Assembly (NCBI GenBank): GCA_963921425.1
Contig: OY992840.1
Coordinates: 5,520,501-5,584,500, forward strand
Source: Dryas octopetala
Taxonomy: Eukaryota; Streptophyta; Magnoliopsida; Rosales; Rosaceae
Reading direction: 5' to 3'
DNA: 64,000 nt
Under the pieces are notes generated by a model. The model was given only the letters and a program-made list of their open reading frames with translations, made no database searches and had not been told where the DNA came from. Shown here piece after piece: positions 54,165 to 64,000 of the stretch (position 1 is the first letter of the stretch; each line of letters starts with the position of its first letter). Both the position numbers and the translations under genes were made by a program.

Positions 54165-54390
54165 TAACAATGATAGATACTAGTAGTACCAAAGGTATAA
54201 TGAAGAAAAATTTAGTTCTAGAACAATTTAGACAAAAAATAGCTAGATCAGCAAAAGTAATACAATTTAATACATATCCAGTCACATTAACTTATTATAT
54301 AAGTAACATACCTATAAGAATAGAAGGACATCAATTTACATTACAAATGACTTTATTATCACCCGTAGGATCATATCCATTCATTTTATG
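54165..54390 (+). pseudogene. Pararetroviral aspartic protease remnant
   Basis: A short open stretch opens with a D-T-S-S-T-K-G-like active-site motif (about 54173), where D-[TS]-G is usual, then continues through a beta-rich segment and ends at a stop near 54390. It precedes RT, as expected. The active site is altered. Confidence 0.5.
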
Positions 54391-54489
54391 ATTAAATTTC
54401 TTAAAAAGTTTATAGGTGGATTTTTATACACACCTTTAGGAATAACATTATTTAAGAAAGGAATAACAACAACATACCAGAGTAACCCT

Positions 54490-56035
54490 CCTAAGGTTAT
54501 CCGTAATGGTGAGTGTAAGAGTGAGAGTGAGAGTGTTGAATGGGTTTTACACACTTTTGTAGTGGGCTGGAGAATTAAGAGTGAACCCATTTAAGAGTGA
54601 TAAGTGAGGGCAATGCATGGGTTTGGGTGAGGACTATTTGAGCTGAGGGTAATGGGTGGTGGGGCCCACCCATGTGAGAGAAAAAGTGAGAGCAAAAAAT
54701 CGGGTAGTGGCCGACAAGATGGGACCTAGCCTGACAGCACCGGCCTGCAACTCCCTTAGGCGCGCGTGAAAGACACTAGCAATCTAGATCTGTTGACCGT
54801 TGGTTTTTTTAATTTTTTTTAATTGCACCAGTTGTTGTGCGTATTGGTGACGTGGTGTCATCTGGATGCTCCAAAACATAAAAATTTATAAAAGATCTAT
54901 AAAAAATAAAAAATAAAATCTGAAAAAATGCCAAAAAATCACAAAAAAATTATAACAGCTAGTTTTTTGTTATTCTATAAGCCATTGCCTCGTATGACAC
55001 GTGGATATGGCATGCAAACTTTGAGTTTCCTGGATCCAATAATGACATCACGGTGCTCGATTGTTTACATCTCTTTGATTCTGAGATTCTCAGCCAGAAC
55101 CACCGTGTCAAGTACACCGTGAATGGTATGCAATACAGAATCTCGTACTATCTTGTAGACAGGATCTACTCTCAATTGACTACTCTGATTACTTCATTAC
55201 ATACCCCTATAGGAGATTCGAACAAGTTGTTTGCAAAGAGAAAAGAGGGCTACCGAAAGGATATGGAGAGAGTGTTTGGGATTATAAAAGCCTGGTGGCA
55301 AATTATAAAACGACCTGTCCGTATATGGGACAAGGTCAACCTTGGGTATATCATGAAGGCGTGCATCATTTTGCACAATATAATCGTGGAGGATGAGCGC
55401 CCAGAAGATGACTACATCAATGAGCCAATAGACATAGCAGTCAGCACTAAAAGGGCAAAACAAGAATACGACGGCGTAGAACCATGTGAGACCAGAAGTC
55501 CACCACTCTCATTACCAAAAATGAATGCTCGGAGGCAGTTGATCAAGTCAAGAAATGCAAACGCATCCTTGAAAGCCATCCTGATTAAGCACATCTGGAT
55601 CCGAGAAGGAAATGCACCACATGGTTGAGTTGGGAATCATCATCCGTTCGTTCCATGCATTGTGGTTGTTTAGATCGTTTATTGTTTTTGCTTTCTACTT
55701 TTCCAGTGTGCCGTTCGTTCCTCGTGGCTTTGTTGTTGGGTGTTGTTGTTTAATTTTATGTCTTCATTCTAGACTTTAGTTGTTTTCCTAGTGTAGTTCC
55801 CTTTATGTGTTTTTTGTGTGTACCCCATCATGAAATAAAATAAAATAAATTATATTGTGTTTTATCGTTTTTGAGTAATAAAATAGAGAAATTATAATTT
55901 GAGTTAACAAATAAAATATTCAAATATATTCAATATTGACCTTAAATTAAAGATCTTCTAAAAATATAACTAATGGTATAATTTTCATAAATATTTAAGT
56001 TATAAATTTTAAATTATAGGTCAATTAATCATGAT
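54490..56035 (+). mobile_element. PIF/Harbinger-like insertion, with transposase C-terminal exon
   Basis: The left end AAGGTTATCCGTAATGGTGAG with GAGAGTGAGAG repeats matches the type at 50752. From about 54960 the strand encodes ASYDTWIWHA-like and GSNNDITVL-like pieces in one frame, then an open frame at 55053-55628 (191 codons): MLDCLHLFDSEILSQNHRVK, DMERVFGIIKAWWQIIKRPV, YIMKACIILHNIIVEDERPE. This is the C-terminal half of the plant transposon protein family (PIF/Harbinger). The N-terminal half is missing, and the 54600-54800 stretch is GC-rich leader-like sequence. The right end was not resolved; the viral sequence resumes near 56040. Confidence 0.65.
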
Positions 56036-56289
56036 TAGACATAATTTAATTAGGTATAAAATCCTGATACCCAAATTTGAGTATCAACGCCATAGTGGAA
56101 CTGCACCCTCAAAAACACTATTACAACACAAAAAATGGCTTTTACCATAGTAGAAGGCCTAACACACACCATAGCATACGTTTAGATTTACAAAGACCAC
56201 ATATAGAAGACATAGAAATAATCACTGATCAAATAGAAGAATTTGATGAAATTATATTTGAGCATTCATACCTAATATTAGGACAACTA

Positions 56290-57060
56290 GCACCATTAGA
56301 AATCTAGATAGGCCAAAAACATTAGAAGAACTATTACAATTAGTAGAGAAAAGTAGGATTATAGGAAAGGATCCCCAAAAGCACTGGAATAAAAATAAGG
56401 TAATAGCAAAATTAGATATCATATATCCAGACCTAAGAATTAAAACAGCAGATTGCCCATGCAACCTCATGGACAAGCAAAAATTTGAGCAACTTAGATA
56501 ATTATTAAATCTAAAGGTAATAAGACCTTCCAAGTCTAGACACAGGTCAGCAAATTTTATAGTTAGAAAACATTCATAATAGAAAAGAGGTAAAGCTAGA
56601 ATAGTTTACAATTACAGAAGACTAAATGATAATACATATGAAAATAGTTACAAATTACCTAATAAAGATGAATTAATAAATAAAATACAAACTAGAAAAT
56701 ATTTTAGTAAATTTGATTATAAATCAAGATTTTGGAAAATTAGATTAGCACCTAAATCAATAGAATAGACATCATTTACTAGTCCTGAAGGACATTTTAA
56801 GTGGCTTATCATGCCATTCGAATTAAATAATGCATTACCCATTTTTCAAAGAAAGATTAATCAAATATTTAAGAAGTATGATTCCTTTTGCAGTATATAT
56901 GTAGTTGATATACTTATTCATAGAAAAAAATAAAAATGAGCATAAAAAACATCTAGAAATAGTCTTACACGAATTTATTAATAATGGTATAATTATCAGC
57001 AAAAATAAGATAGAAATAGAAAAACATGATATAGAATTCTTTGGAGCAGATTATGATCAC
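56290..57060 (+). pseudogene. Pararetroviral reverse transcriptase remnant
   Basis: Readable pieces include KVIRPSKSRHRSANFIV (about 56512), GKARIVYNYRRLND (about 56588), KYFSKFDYKSRFWKIRLAP (about 56696) and SPEGHFKWLIMPFELNNA (about 56781), followed by a polymerase active-site region near 56895 with a frame break and altered spacing, so the catalytic Asp pair is not intact. Stops occur at several points. No complete RNase H follows. The wording matches caulimovirid RT rather than copia or gypsy. Confidence 0.75.
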
Positions 57061-57079
57061 ATGTGACGATTATACCATG

Positions 57080-57990
57080 TGACGATTACACATCACTTGG
57101 AGCAAGAGTGAGACAACTTCCTTTTCACCTAAAGCAGAAAATATTTACAGAATTCACAGAAGCAGCAACAACTTTGCAGTTAGAACTTCAGAAAGCACTA
57201 TACCAGTCAATTTTTTACCTTAAGCCAGGCATGGATATAGTCACGCAAATCATACCACCATGTTTTTGTTCGAAGCTAGATTGTGTGATTGCGGCAACCC
57301 ATACATCAGCATAGCATTAGCACGTATCAACAAGCAAGACTATGAAACCTTGGCATTGTAGTTATAAGTACATAGGCAAGCAAGAAATAGTCAGAGTTAC
57401 TAATTGATTTTGGTTATTTTAGTGAGTTATATGTCTCCAATGACAACCATCTCCAACAATTTTCTCCTAAGTTCCAGTCTTTAGTAGAAGCACATCTCAA
57501 AAGGTTGCATAAACTTTGCATAGTTTTCTTTAGCATTCCTCCAGAGTGGTTCCCTAACAAAGTTCATAATGAAGCTTATCACCTAGCTAGTATGCTTTGA
57601 CAAAAGTGAGTACTCAGTCATTCCAATAGCAGGAAATAGATGGACGCCAACAATTGAGCATATCCAGAGATTTTGAGGAGCACAAATTGAGGATTTTGAT
57701 AGGTTTGATAGTACGCTTCCTAAGCTCACACTTATAGGAGAAGAACAATATATGAGCATTTATACCATAGAAAAGTTTCTCAATAGTCCCTTTGGACCTC
57801 TTCTAAACATGAGCACAGAAACTCATGAAGCTTTCGAAAAACTTACGTCACAAAGAGAACATCAAGAGCAAGAAGAAGAAAGTGACGCGCAATTCTGAAA
57901 TAATCTCACAGATGAAAGAACTCCACAACATTGAAAATATGATGGAGGCGTAGTCACTTTCAGCAAAAATCTTACTTAATAATGGAGCAG
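57080..57990 (+). pseudogene. Unknown cistron downstream of pararetroviral RT
   Basis: About 300 residues in several frames: RVRQLPFHLKQKIFTEFTEA and LKPGMDIVTQIIPPCFCS (57090-57270), then FSELYVSNDNHLQQFSPKF (about 57420), FFSIPPEWFPNKVHNEAYHL (about 57528), RWTPTIEHIQRF (about 57642) and LNMSTETHEAFEKL (about 57800), ending in a Glu/Gln-rich tail. A homologue lies inverted at 47150-48330. The motifs PPEWFP, LNSP and LNMSTETH are shared. I do not recognise the family. It may be a second-component or downstream protein of the endogenous virus, or an unrelated element. Confidence 0.5.
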
Positions 57991-58000
57991 TCACAACAAA

Positions 58001-58779
58001 TCTCTACCGCAATAATAGAAAAGCATCTACTTTCGACAATAAAAGTCAAAATGATAAAGCGGAGTACAACTAACTTCCAAAGTTATCACTATTTCAAAAA
58101 GACAAGATAGAATCAGTTTTGTCTGCTATTAAAGGCATATATGTTTTCTCATGGCCCAAGTGGACTTTATTATCATAAAAACCTTCAAAATGGACCTCGG
58201 AGAAAAAGACCCAAAAAAAAATGTCCATATTTACTTATAAGAAAGAAAAAAAATACCCCACCCAACCATTGATGGGAGTTCTCAAAATATCCTCGAACCC
58301 ATCCCTTGCTCCATTCGGGTCGGGGACCCGCCGGACTTGAACCCACCGTTATTTTTGACATTCCCCCCTTTTATTTCTTACGCGAAAGGCAAAAAAAAAA
58401 AAAATGAAGAAGAGAGAGTGTCCGTTTGTTTCTTCTCAGTCACAACTAACAACTTACAGCTCTGTTAATTTTGAAATTTGTACCAATTCCAAACATATAC
58501 CCACTACAGTCTACAGCAAGACAAAGGGAATCCCAAACGGACAAAACCCATTACGTCAAGCAACCTAATCTAATCTATCCGCCTCATCTCCCTCCACTCT
58601 CTCTCTCTAACTCTCAAAAAGGAACGAAACAAAGATTATTGGGGCACCATTCTGTTATCGTTGAGAATCTGGGTGTCCCTGTATTAATCATAATATATGT
58701 AGGACAGTAGGAGTAGGACAAACAAAGCCAAGATCAGAACACCCTTTTGTGTGAATAACAATTTTGTTAAAGCAAAACC
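58001..58779. promoter_or_regulatory. Upstream region of the 58.8-61.3 kb gene
   Basis: No protein seen. Poly-A tracts, GC patches (about 58320) and a CTCTCTCTCT-containing leader (58600) precede the ATG. Confidence 0.4.
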
Positions 58780-61337
58780 ATGGTGGGCATTTTCTCAAGG
58801 TTCTCTGCTAGCAGAACTGGTCATCGACGCAGCCAGAGTGCCATTGTAAGACCTCTTTTATTCTCTACTCTTCTATGCTGAATAACTTGCAATCCTATAT
58901 TTATTGTTCCTTTGGCTGGGTATGTCTATAATTAATCTTTTTTAAGGTAGTTATTAGATTGCTTTTGGATTGCCTTCTTTTGACTGGGGTTGACTTTTTC
59001 TTTGGTTCTACAATTTTTGAAATGGGGCTTGATCTAGTCTTCTATTGTGGAACCATATTCTCAATGATCTGACCCTTTCTACTTGGTTTTGGATATGTTT
59101 ATTTTGAAACAATATTCTTGGCATTGGACCCTTTGCTGTGTTATTAGATCTTAACCGCCTGATCCTGGACTTCTCAGTCATCAGCTTTTCTTTTAACCGT
59201 TTTATCCTCCATTGACATTCTCTTATAGGTTTCTGCAGTTGCAGTAAAGAATAAGAACCATGTTACTGTGCTAGCAGTTTATTGAATTTCATTATTCTCT
59301 TATTTATTGAATCAACCATATAACCGATTTAATTGTTATGGGGCTCATTTAAGTGGTGATTTCTTTTTTTTTTTTTTTCTTTTTTTTGCTTCATTTAACT
59401 GGTTTGGTTTTTTCCTTTTGGTATGTTCCTACTTTCTTTCATTTCATTTGTTTGTGATTGTCTTGTTCCATTGAATTCCTAAACAACATAAGATTTTCTG
59501 CTATATTTATGCCATTCATGTGTGCATTCATAATTTCATGTAAATTTTCTTTGTGGTTCAGGATGAGAGGGAAGTATTACCTCCAAATTCAGAGGTTACA
59601 GGTTCAGCAACTGCCCTCGCCGCTGCTTCTCATGGGATTGAAGTAGCAGTAGAGTTTAAGCCAGTTGAACATCCAATTGAGCCTCTTGACAATGATCGAC
59701 CAATTCAGTGCCCGTTACCTGAACCTTCAATTCTTAATGTAAGATAAAATCTTGGCTTCCTTAAATGAATCTCTCATTATTAGTTAGCAATATAGAATGA
59801 TATAGATAGTTGGGCGGCATAAAGTAGAAACTGATTTTTAATTTTTTTAACTGTTTCAACTGCGATTATTGATCAGCTGGGGGAATATTTTACCTTTGGT
59901 TCAGGATGACATTTCATGTTTTTCAAGTAGATTTGGTGGTAATGATTGTAGTCAATTGTGCTGATTGGATTGGATGGAAAGCCTCAGTTGCCTGAGAATA
60001 CAAATTTTGTTGTCAGTGTTAGACTGAGGATGTTTTGGTTTAGGTTTAAAAAATCTCTAATTCTGATGCCCTATTAATTATTATGTTATTAAGACATTAT
60101 GTGGCTTGACAAAATATGTGGTGATATTATATATGTATGCATGGAAGACAGATTACTTCATTCTTGGAAGTTAGAATTAGAAAAGTAAGCATCAAAATAT
60201 TTCTCTTTTTTCATGAAAATCCCACAAGAAGGTTTCTGTGAAGGAATCCCATGAAGATATTTTGTTCAATGACCCTGTTTTCTAAGTACAACTTATTTTG
60301 TTTTGATTTTCTCTTTTTGCTTTTTTTTTTTTTTTTGTGCGACTCTTATGGAAGTTACACTGCTCACTAGATACTAGCAAACCTATACTTGTTTACTGTT
60401 TAGTTTAAGTATTCTGGTCCACTATTCAGTATGGCAGTTGTAAGTGCTTAACAGTAATGTAATTAATTAAGTGGATGGTTGCTATTGAAGGTTTGCTTGA
60501 TATGGTGGGAATTATGGTGAGTACTGTTTTGCTATTGAAGGTTTATCACTAGCTTCTAACATATATGAAAAAGAAGTGTCTGCTATTACAAGAAAAACTT
60601 GGTGCCTATTTCAAGAATAAAGGGTACTCAACAGTTGCTCCTACCATATAGGGATAAGGCTGTAAAGTCATTGGTCTTTGCCCCATTTTTCCATGGATCT
60701 ATGTAGGATAAAATTTGTTATCTATAAGCATTAGAATGGTGACTTTTTCCAATATAATTGTTAGATTTCTTTCACAATTTTTACCCAATCTGTACTAATT
60801 TTTTTAAAGCACCATCTTATTGGTTGATAATATCTCAAAAAAGTAGATGTTTCTTCCCCCAACCCCAATGTCTAATGTGGTTTGACAGTGATTTTGACCA
60901 CCTTAAATCACGTTCTAATCACAAACATACACAGGAATAAATATTAGATTGGCCAGGAAAAATGGTGGTCTAAAACCCAAGAATTCATGGGATATACATG
61001 TGGAAAACTGACATAAGATTGCCATGAATGGATTAATTTATTTGTGTTTTAAGTGGAATTATCTCCCAAAAATTTGTTTGTGTGAATACTGTTATGTATA
61101 GAATACTGATTATTATTTGACCTTCAGGATGGGAGAATATGGAAGGAGCGAGTATCAGCAACTGTGCCAAGGAGAGGTGACTTACCAGTGATGATGGAAG
61201 GGGGTTCTCTTGAATCCGAAGGTGCAGCAACGAAACCAAGACAAACACGAACCAATCGCATGATTTTACCATCTCTTAGTGCCCCTGAACATAACATTCT
61301 GAACCTACTAGAAGAATGTAATGCATCTGGGGTCTAA
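58780..61337 (+). CDS. Conserved-looking 150-aa plant protein of unknown function, three exons
   Basis: Exons: 58780-58845 (22 codons, MVGIFSRFSASRTGHRRSQS), 59562-59738 (59 codons, starting DEREVLPPNSEVTGSATALA) and 61128-61337 (70 codons with stop, starting DGRIWKERVSATVPRRGDLP). All introns are phase 0 with GT..AG borders, and the frame is open throughout. The N-terminus is short, basic and Ser/Arg-rich; the middle is acidic with EFKPVEHPIEPLDNDRPIQCPLPEP; the C-terminus carries ILPSLSAPEHNILNLLEECN, a probable amphipathic helix. No membrane segment is seen. I do not recognise a domain. Clean splicing suggests a real gene. Its 3' UTR holds a (CT)n run at 61405-61427. Confidence 0.75.
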
Positions 61338-61404
61338 AATCCGGTACATTGTTTCATATGGAACTTTATGGTCGTAAATTTCTTGTACAATTTCAATAAT
61401 TAAA

Positions 61405-61427
61405 TCTCTCTCTCTCTCTCTCTCTCC
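61405..61427. repeat. (CT)n microsatellite
   Basis: About eleven CT units in the likely 3' UTR of the 150-aa protein gene. Confidence 0.9.
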
Positions 61428-61617
61428 ACTACTCTTTGTATTGCATAATTTTAATTTTTATACATTGCTTGAATATATGTATTTATGTGTATAATGACAA
61501 TGCCACAGTTACACCTTAAGAATGTAATTTAGAAAGTGAAGCATCTTCTCAGAATTTCAACTTTCTTTATCACATAATTGCAGCTTTGTTTATGCAACTG
61601 TGTTTTGTATTTGGAGA

Positions 61618-61912
61618 TATATATATATATAGGAGATGGATCCATGACATATTACTTTTAACACAAGTTTTTAATGGGGTCCACTCCATATAGAAGTTTA
61701 ACGATTGAACCGTCTTTGTAAGTTTTTATTAAAAGATCATCTTTGCAAAAAATTAGGTAAACTGGAAACCATGATAAAAATCATCCTTACAAACCGTTTA
61801 TTTTGTAGGTCTCAATTAAAAGATCATCCTTACAAAGATTAAATAGTCAACAAAATATGATGTCATGGATCCATATGATGCCAAGGATCCTTCTCCTATA
61901 TGTATAATCCTT
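61618..61912. mobile_element. Foldback MITE-like sequence
   Basis: The left TATATAGGAGATGGATCCATGACAT pairs with the right GATCCATATGATGCCAAGGATCCTTCTCCTATATG. The interior repeats AAAAGATCATC(C/T)TTACAAA. No coding. Confidence 0.55.
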
Positions 61913-63442
61913 CTTTAGGGTGGACGCTTGCATATTTTTTTCATGGATTCCCGTTGTTGAGCATTTGACAGCCATTGTCAAGTGCTTGGCAGTGTATTTT
62001 TCTTCTCTAAGAGCTCGGTACATGGTTTGTTGATTTTATGTTAAGTTTTAATTTTTGAATTTTGGGTCATAAGCCTCATTCTACACTTTAGGAGAGTATG
62101 AGGTGAACCCGTTGGGGAATCAATACCCTAAAAAATCGGCGGAGGAAACTGTGTTGAGTGCTTCTTGCAGTGCTCGCATGTTATAAAAATATCATTGTCG
62201 AGCACTCGCGACCATTGTTGAGCGCTCGACATTGGATATTTGAAAAAAAAAATGTGGATGCATTCACCCTAAAAGAAAATCTGTATACATGAGAAGCACT
62301 TTAAAGTTAATTAATTAGTAAGTTAATACGAAGATAATCACTCTTTTGGACCTACCAAATGACTAATATCTTAATTCGAACCATTTATTTTTTAAGACCT
62401 CCTTCAAAGCTATTATTGCAAAAAATCAACCAACGCAGAAATCATTTAGTCATTTAACTGTGATCAAATAAATAGACGAATATTATTTTTTTATAAAAAC
62501 ATATAAATAGTTATTATTATCAACAAATAACTAAATAATTTCTGATTTTGGAGATTATTTATAAAGATAATCTTTTAAGTGGGGTCTAAAACATAAATGG
62601 CTCATATTATGAGATTAAATCATGTGGTGGGTTTAAAATGATGGTTAGATTTGTATTAACTTGTTAACCATAAAAAAGAGTAAGATGATCACTAAATTGC
62701 ATTTGGAGTTCGATTATGTTCTTTAATGACTTCTAAGTTCTAATGTGGTGTGTGTGCACCGGTCTATTCTACATGGATTGGATTGCCTTTCATTACTCAG
62801 ATGGAGGAGTAATGTTGGGCCATCTTGTAAATCCTCCTCTCTTTTTTTGTTTTTTGGCCATTGATAAATCCTCCTCTTTTTTTGGCCAGGAATAAATCCT
62901 TCTCTTTAAGTTCCCTGTGAGGCTGTGACCTATTAAATGAAATTCCAACACATAGAGAAGGACAAGGATCCATGACTACTTGGAATTCTTTTCAAGATTC
63001 AAAAATGGTAACTTAATTTGAGCATGTGTTTGAAATGAAAACAGTAAAAATGTGTGGTATTATATTTGAAAATAACATAAACAGTGAAAATGCATTCAAT
63101 AACTGTAATTTCAAAAATAATCTTTAACAAAATATTACAATAAATTACGTAATTAGTGAACCAAGCCTACTAAAAAAAAAATCATCATCTCACATGTTTC
63201 TTCTCTCTATTATCTTAAAAAAATTAGCAAAATTTAAAAAAAAAAAAAAACCAAAAGCTTAATTTAAATTTGAAGCCAGTATATCTTAATCATACAAATA
63301 TCTTGACAAAATATGCAACATAAATGTTAATACAACATCATTAGGAGCCTTGAGGAGAATCATGTCATAAATTCCATGTGATATTGTCTTTAATGTTGGC
63401 CATATGTGCAAAATTTGCTTAAGACATATCTATGATCGGTAT
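61913..63442. other. Intergenic AT-rich DNA, no clear gene
   Basis: Repeated words TTGAGCATTTGACAG, GTCGAGCACTCGCGACCATT and TTGAGCGCTCGACA occur at 61955-62235. Otherwise no gene, RNA or mobile element that I can support. Confidence 0.3.
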
Positions 63443-64000
63443 TGTGACAACTTGACCCCAAATTATTAGTTAAATTAGATCTTAAACCAATTTGGACCAA
63501 ATTAGCATCATTATGTAAGTTTTAAATTTTCAAATAAACTATTTAAAATATATTTCTAAGAGCTGATTTTGACATAGATAGGAGTTGAGTCCACAAGTGC
63601 ATGCGTAGGCACAAACGGTTCACAAATCAGAGTTAAGACGAGAAAGGAGTGCTGCTATTTGCACTATCCAAAATTTCTTTTTGCACACCCTTTTCCTACT
63701 TTTTCTCATTTCACACCCTCACACCCTTCCCATAATTAAATTTTCTCATACACACACCCCTCCCAATTACCATAATATCCATATTTTATCCAACACACCC
63801 CATCAACTCAGAAAAAAAAAAAAAAAAAAAACACACCCCTTCCCTCCTCACCAGACCACCTCTCTCCCTCCCCCTCCCCCTCCCTCTTTCTCTTCCCTAG
63901 CCCACCCCAACCCAGCCTCGACCACCCCAGCCCCGTCACAGCCCACCCCAGCCCCGACCCACCCACCCAGCCCCTCACCCGACCACCTCCTTCCTTCCCG
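63443..64000 (+). mobile_element. Start of an LTR-like repeat with a nested CT/CCC-rich insertion (runs off edge)
   Basis: TGTGACAACTTGACCCCAAAT and the following GTGCATGCGTAGGCACAAACGG resemble the start of the LTR at 16525. From about 63646 (GTGCTGCTATTTGCACTATCC) the sequence changes to a C-rich low-complexity stretch like the inside of the element at 29707. Only the left end is visible. Confidence 0.35.

Larger units (their letters stand above)
50840..58000 (+). mobile_element. Endogenous pararetrovirus (Caulimoviridae), decayed
   Basis: Very AT-rich, Lys/Ile/Asn-rich coding remnants lie in the order movement-like (51810-52293), coat-like with zinc knuckle (52366-54066), aspartic protease (54165-54390) and reverse transcriptase (56290-57060). 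A transposon fragment lies between protease and RT. No LTRs are seen, and the order and wording suit endogenous caulimovirids such as the florendovirus/petuvirus group. Many in-frame stops and shifts show it is a long-dead copy. The segment 50840-51800 encodes a charged coiled-coil-like remnant (LRENLERNSTNILGKNLDY) of unknown identity. Confidence 0.75.

Overview
The window is plant nuclear DNA, most likely from a dicot. It is AT-rich, its genes have introns with GT..AG borders, it encodes a plastid cysteine desulfurase, and it holds typical angiosperm transposons and an endogenous plant pararetrovirus. Gene wording and transposon types would fit Rosaceae, but that is a guess. Transposon-derived DNA dominates. 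No rRNA, tRNA or CRISPR was seen.

Host genes: (1) 143-937, minus: first two exons of an ATRIP/SUV2-like DNA-damage checkpoint gene that runs off the left edge. (2) 27533-28327, plus: intact CCHC zinc-knuckle, Ser/Arg-rich nuclear protein (ZCCHC10-like), with an intron in its 5' UTR. (3) 35035-41174, minus: intact ten-exon plastid cysteine desulfurase (NFS2/CpNifS), 464 aa with both catalytic residues. (4) 58780-61337, plus: intact three-exon gene for a 150-aa protein I do not recognise. Broken genes: an RPB9 copy (29099-31377), a bromodomain/WD-repeat fragment (32068-33063, minus) and a plant-mobile-domain fragment (33240-34103, plus).

Mobile DNA, left to right: 1095-9353 is a hAT element (8-bp TSD TTTATAAC) that was entered by a Ty1/copia LTR retrotransposon (2427-8688), which in turn carries two MITEs. 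9.4-19.9 kb is a PIF/Harbinger element (Myb-like and transposase remnants on the minus strand), split by a 4-kb MULE (11009-15017, TSD TTCATTAAA) and by a probable 2.3-kb solo LTR (16525-18809). 20769-24622 is a CACTA element (TSD AAT) with transposase-associated and Ulp1-protease remnants. 25.2-26.8 kb holds three foldback or MITE elements next to gene 2. 29707-30417 is a GC-rich MULE-type element inside the RPB9 copy. 36438-37553 is a Pack-MULE-like element in an NFS2 intron. 41668-46617 is a second, transposase-bearing hAT (TSD TTTTTATC). 48.7-50.2 kb is a RICESLEEPER-like hAT remnant. 50.8-58.0 kb is a decayed endogenous caulimovirid, interrupted by a Harbinger-like fragment. The right edge enters another LTR-like repeat.

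Most unusual signal: inside the copia element (about 4.79-7.30 kb) lie at least 18 short perfect hairpins, all of the form stem-C-NNGAA-G-stem. The loop is almost constant while the stems differ in sequence and still pair. I know of no described element that explains this. A second point of interest is an unrecognised coding module downstream of the pararetroviral RT, present a second time, inverted, at 47.2-48.3 kb.
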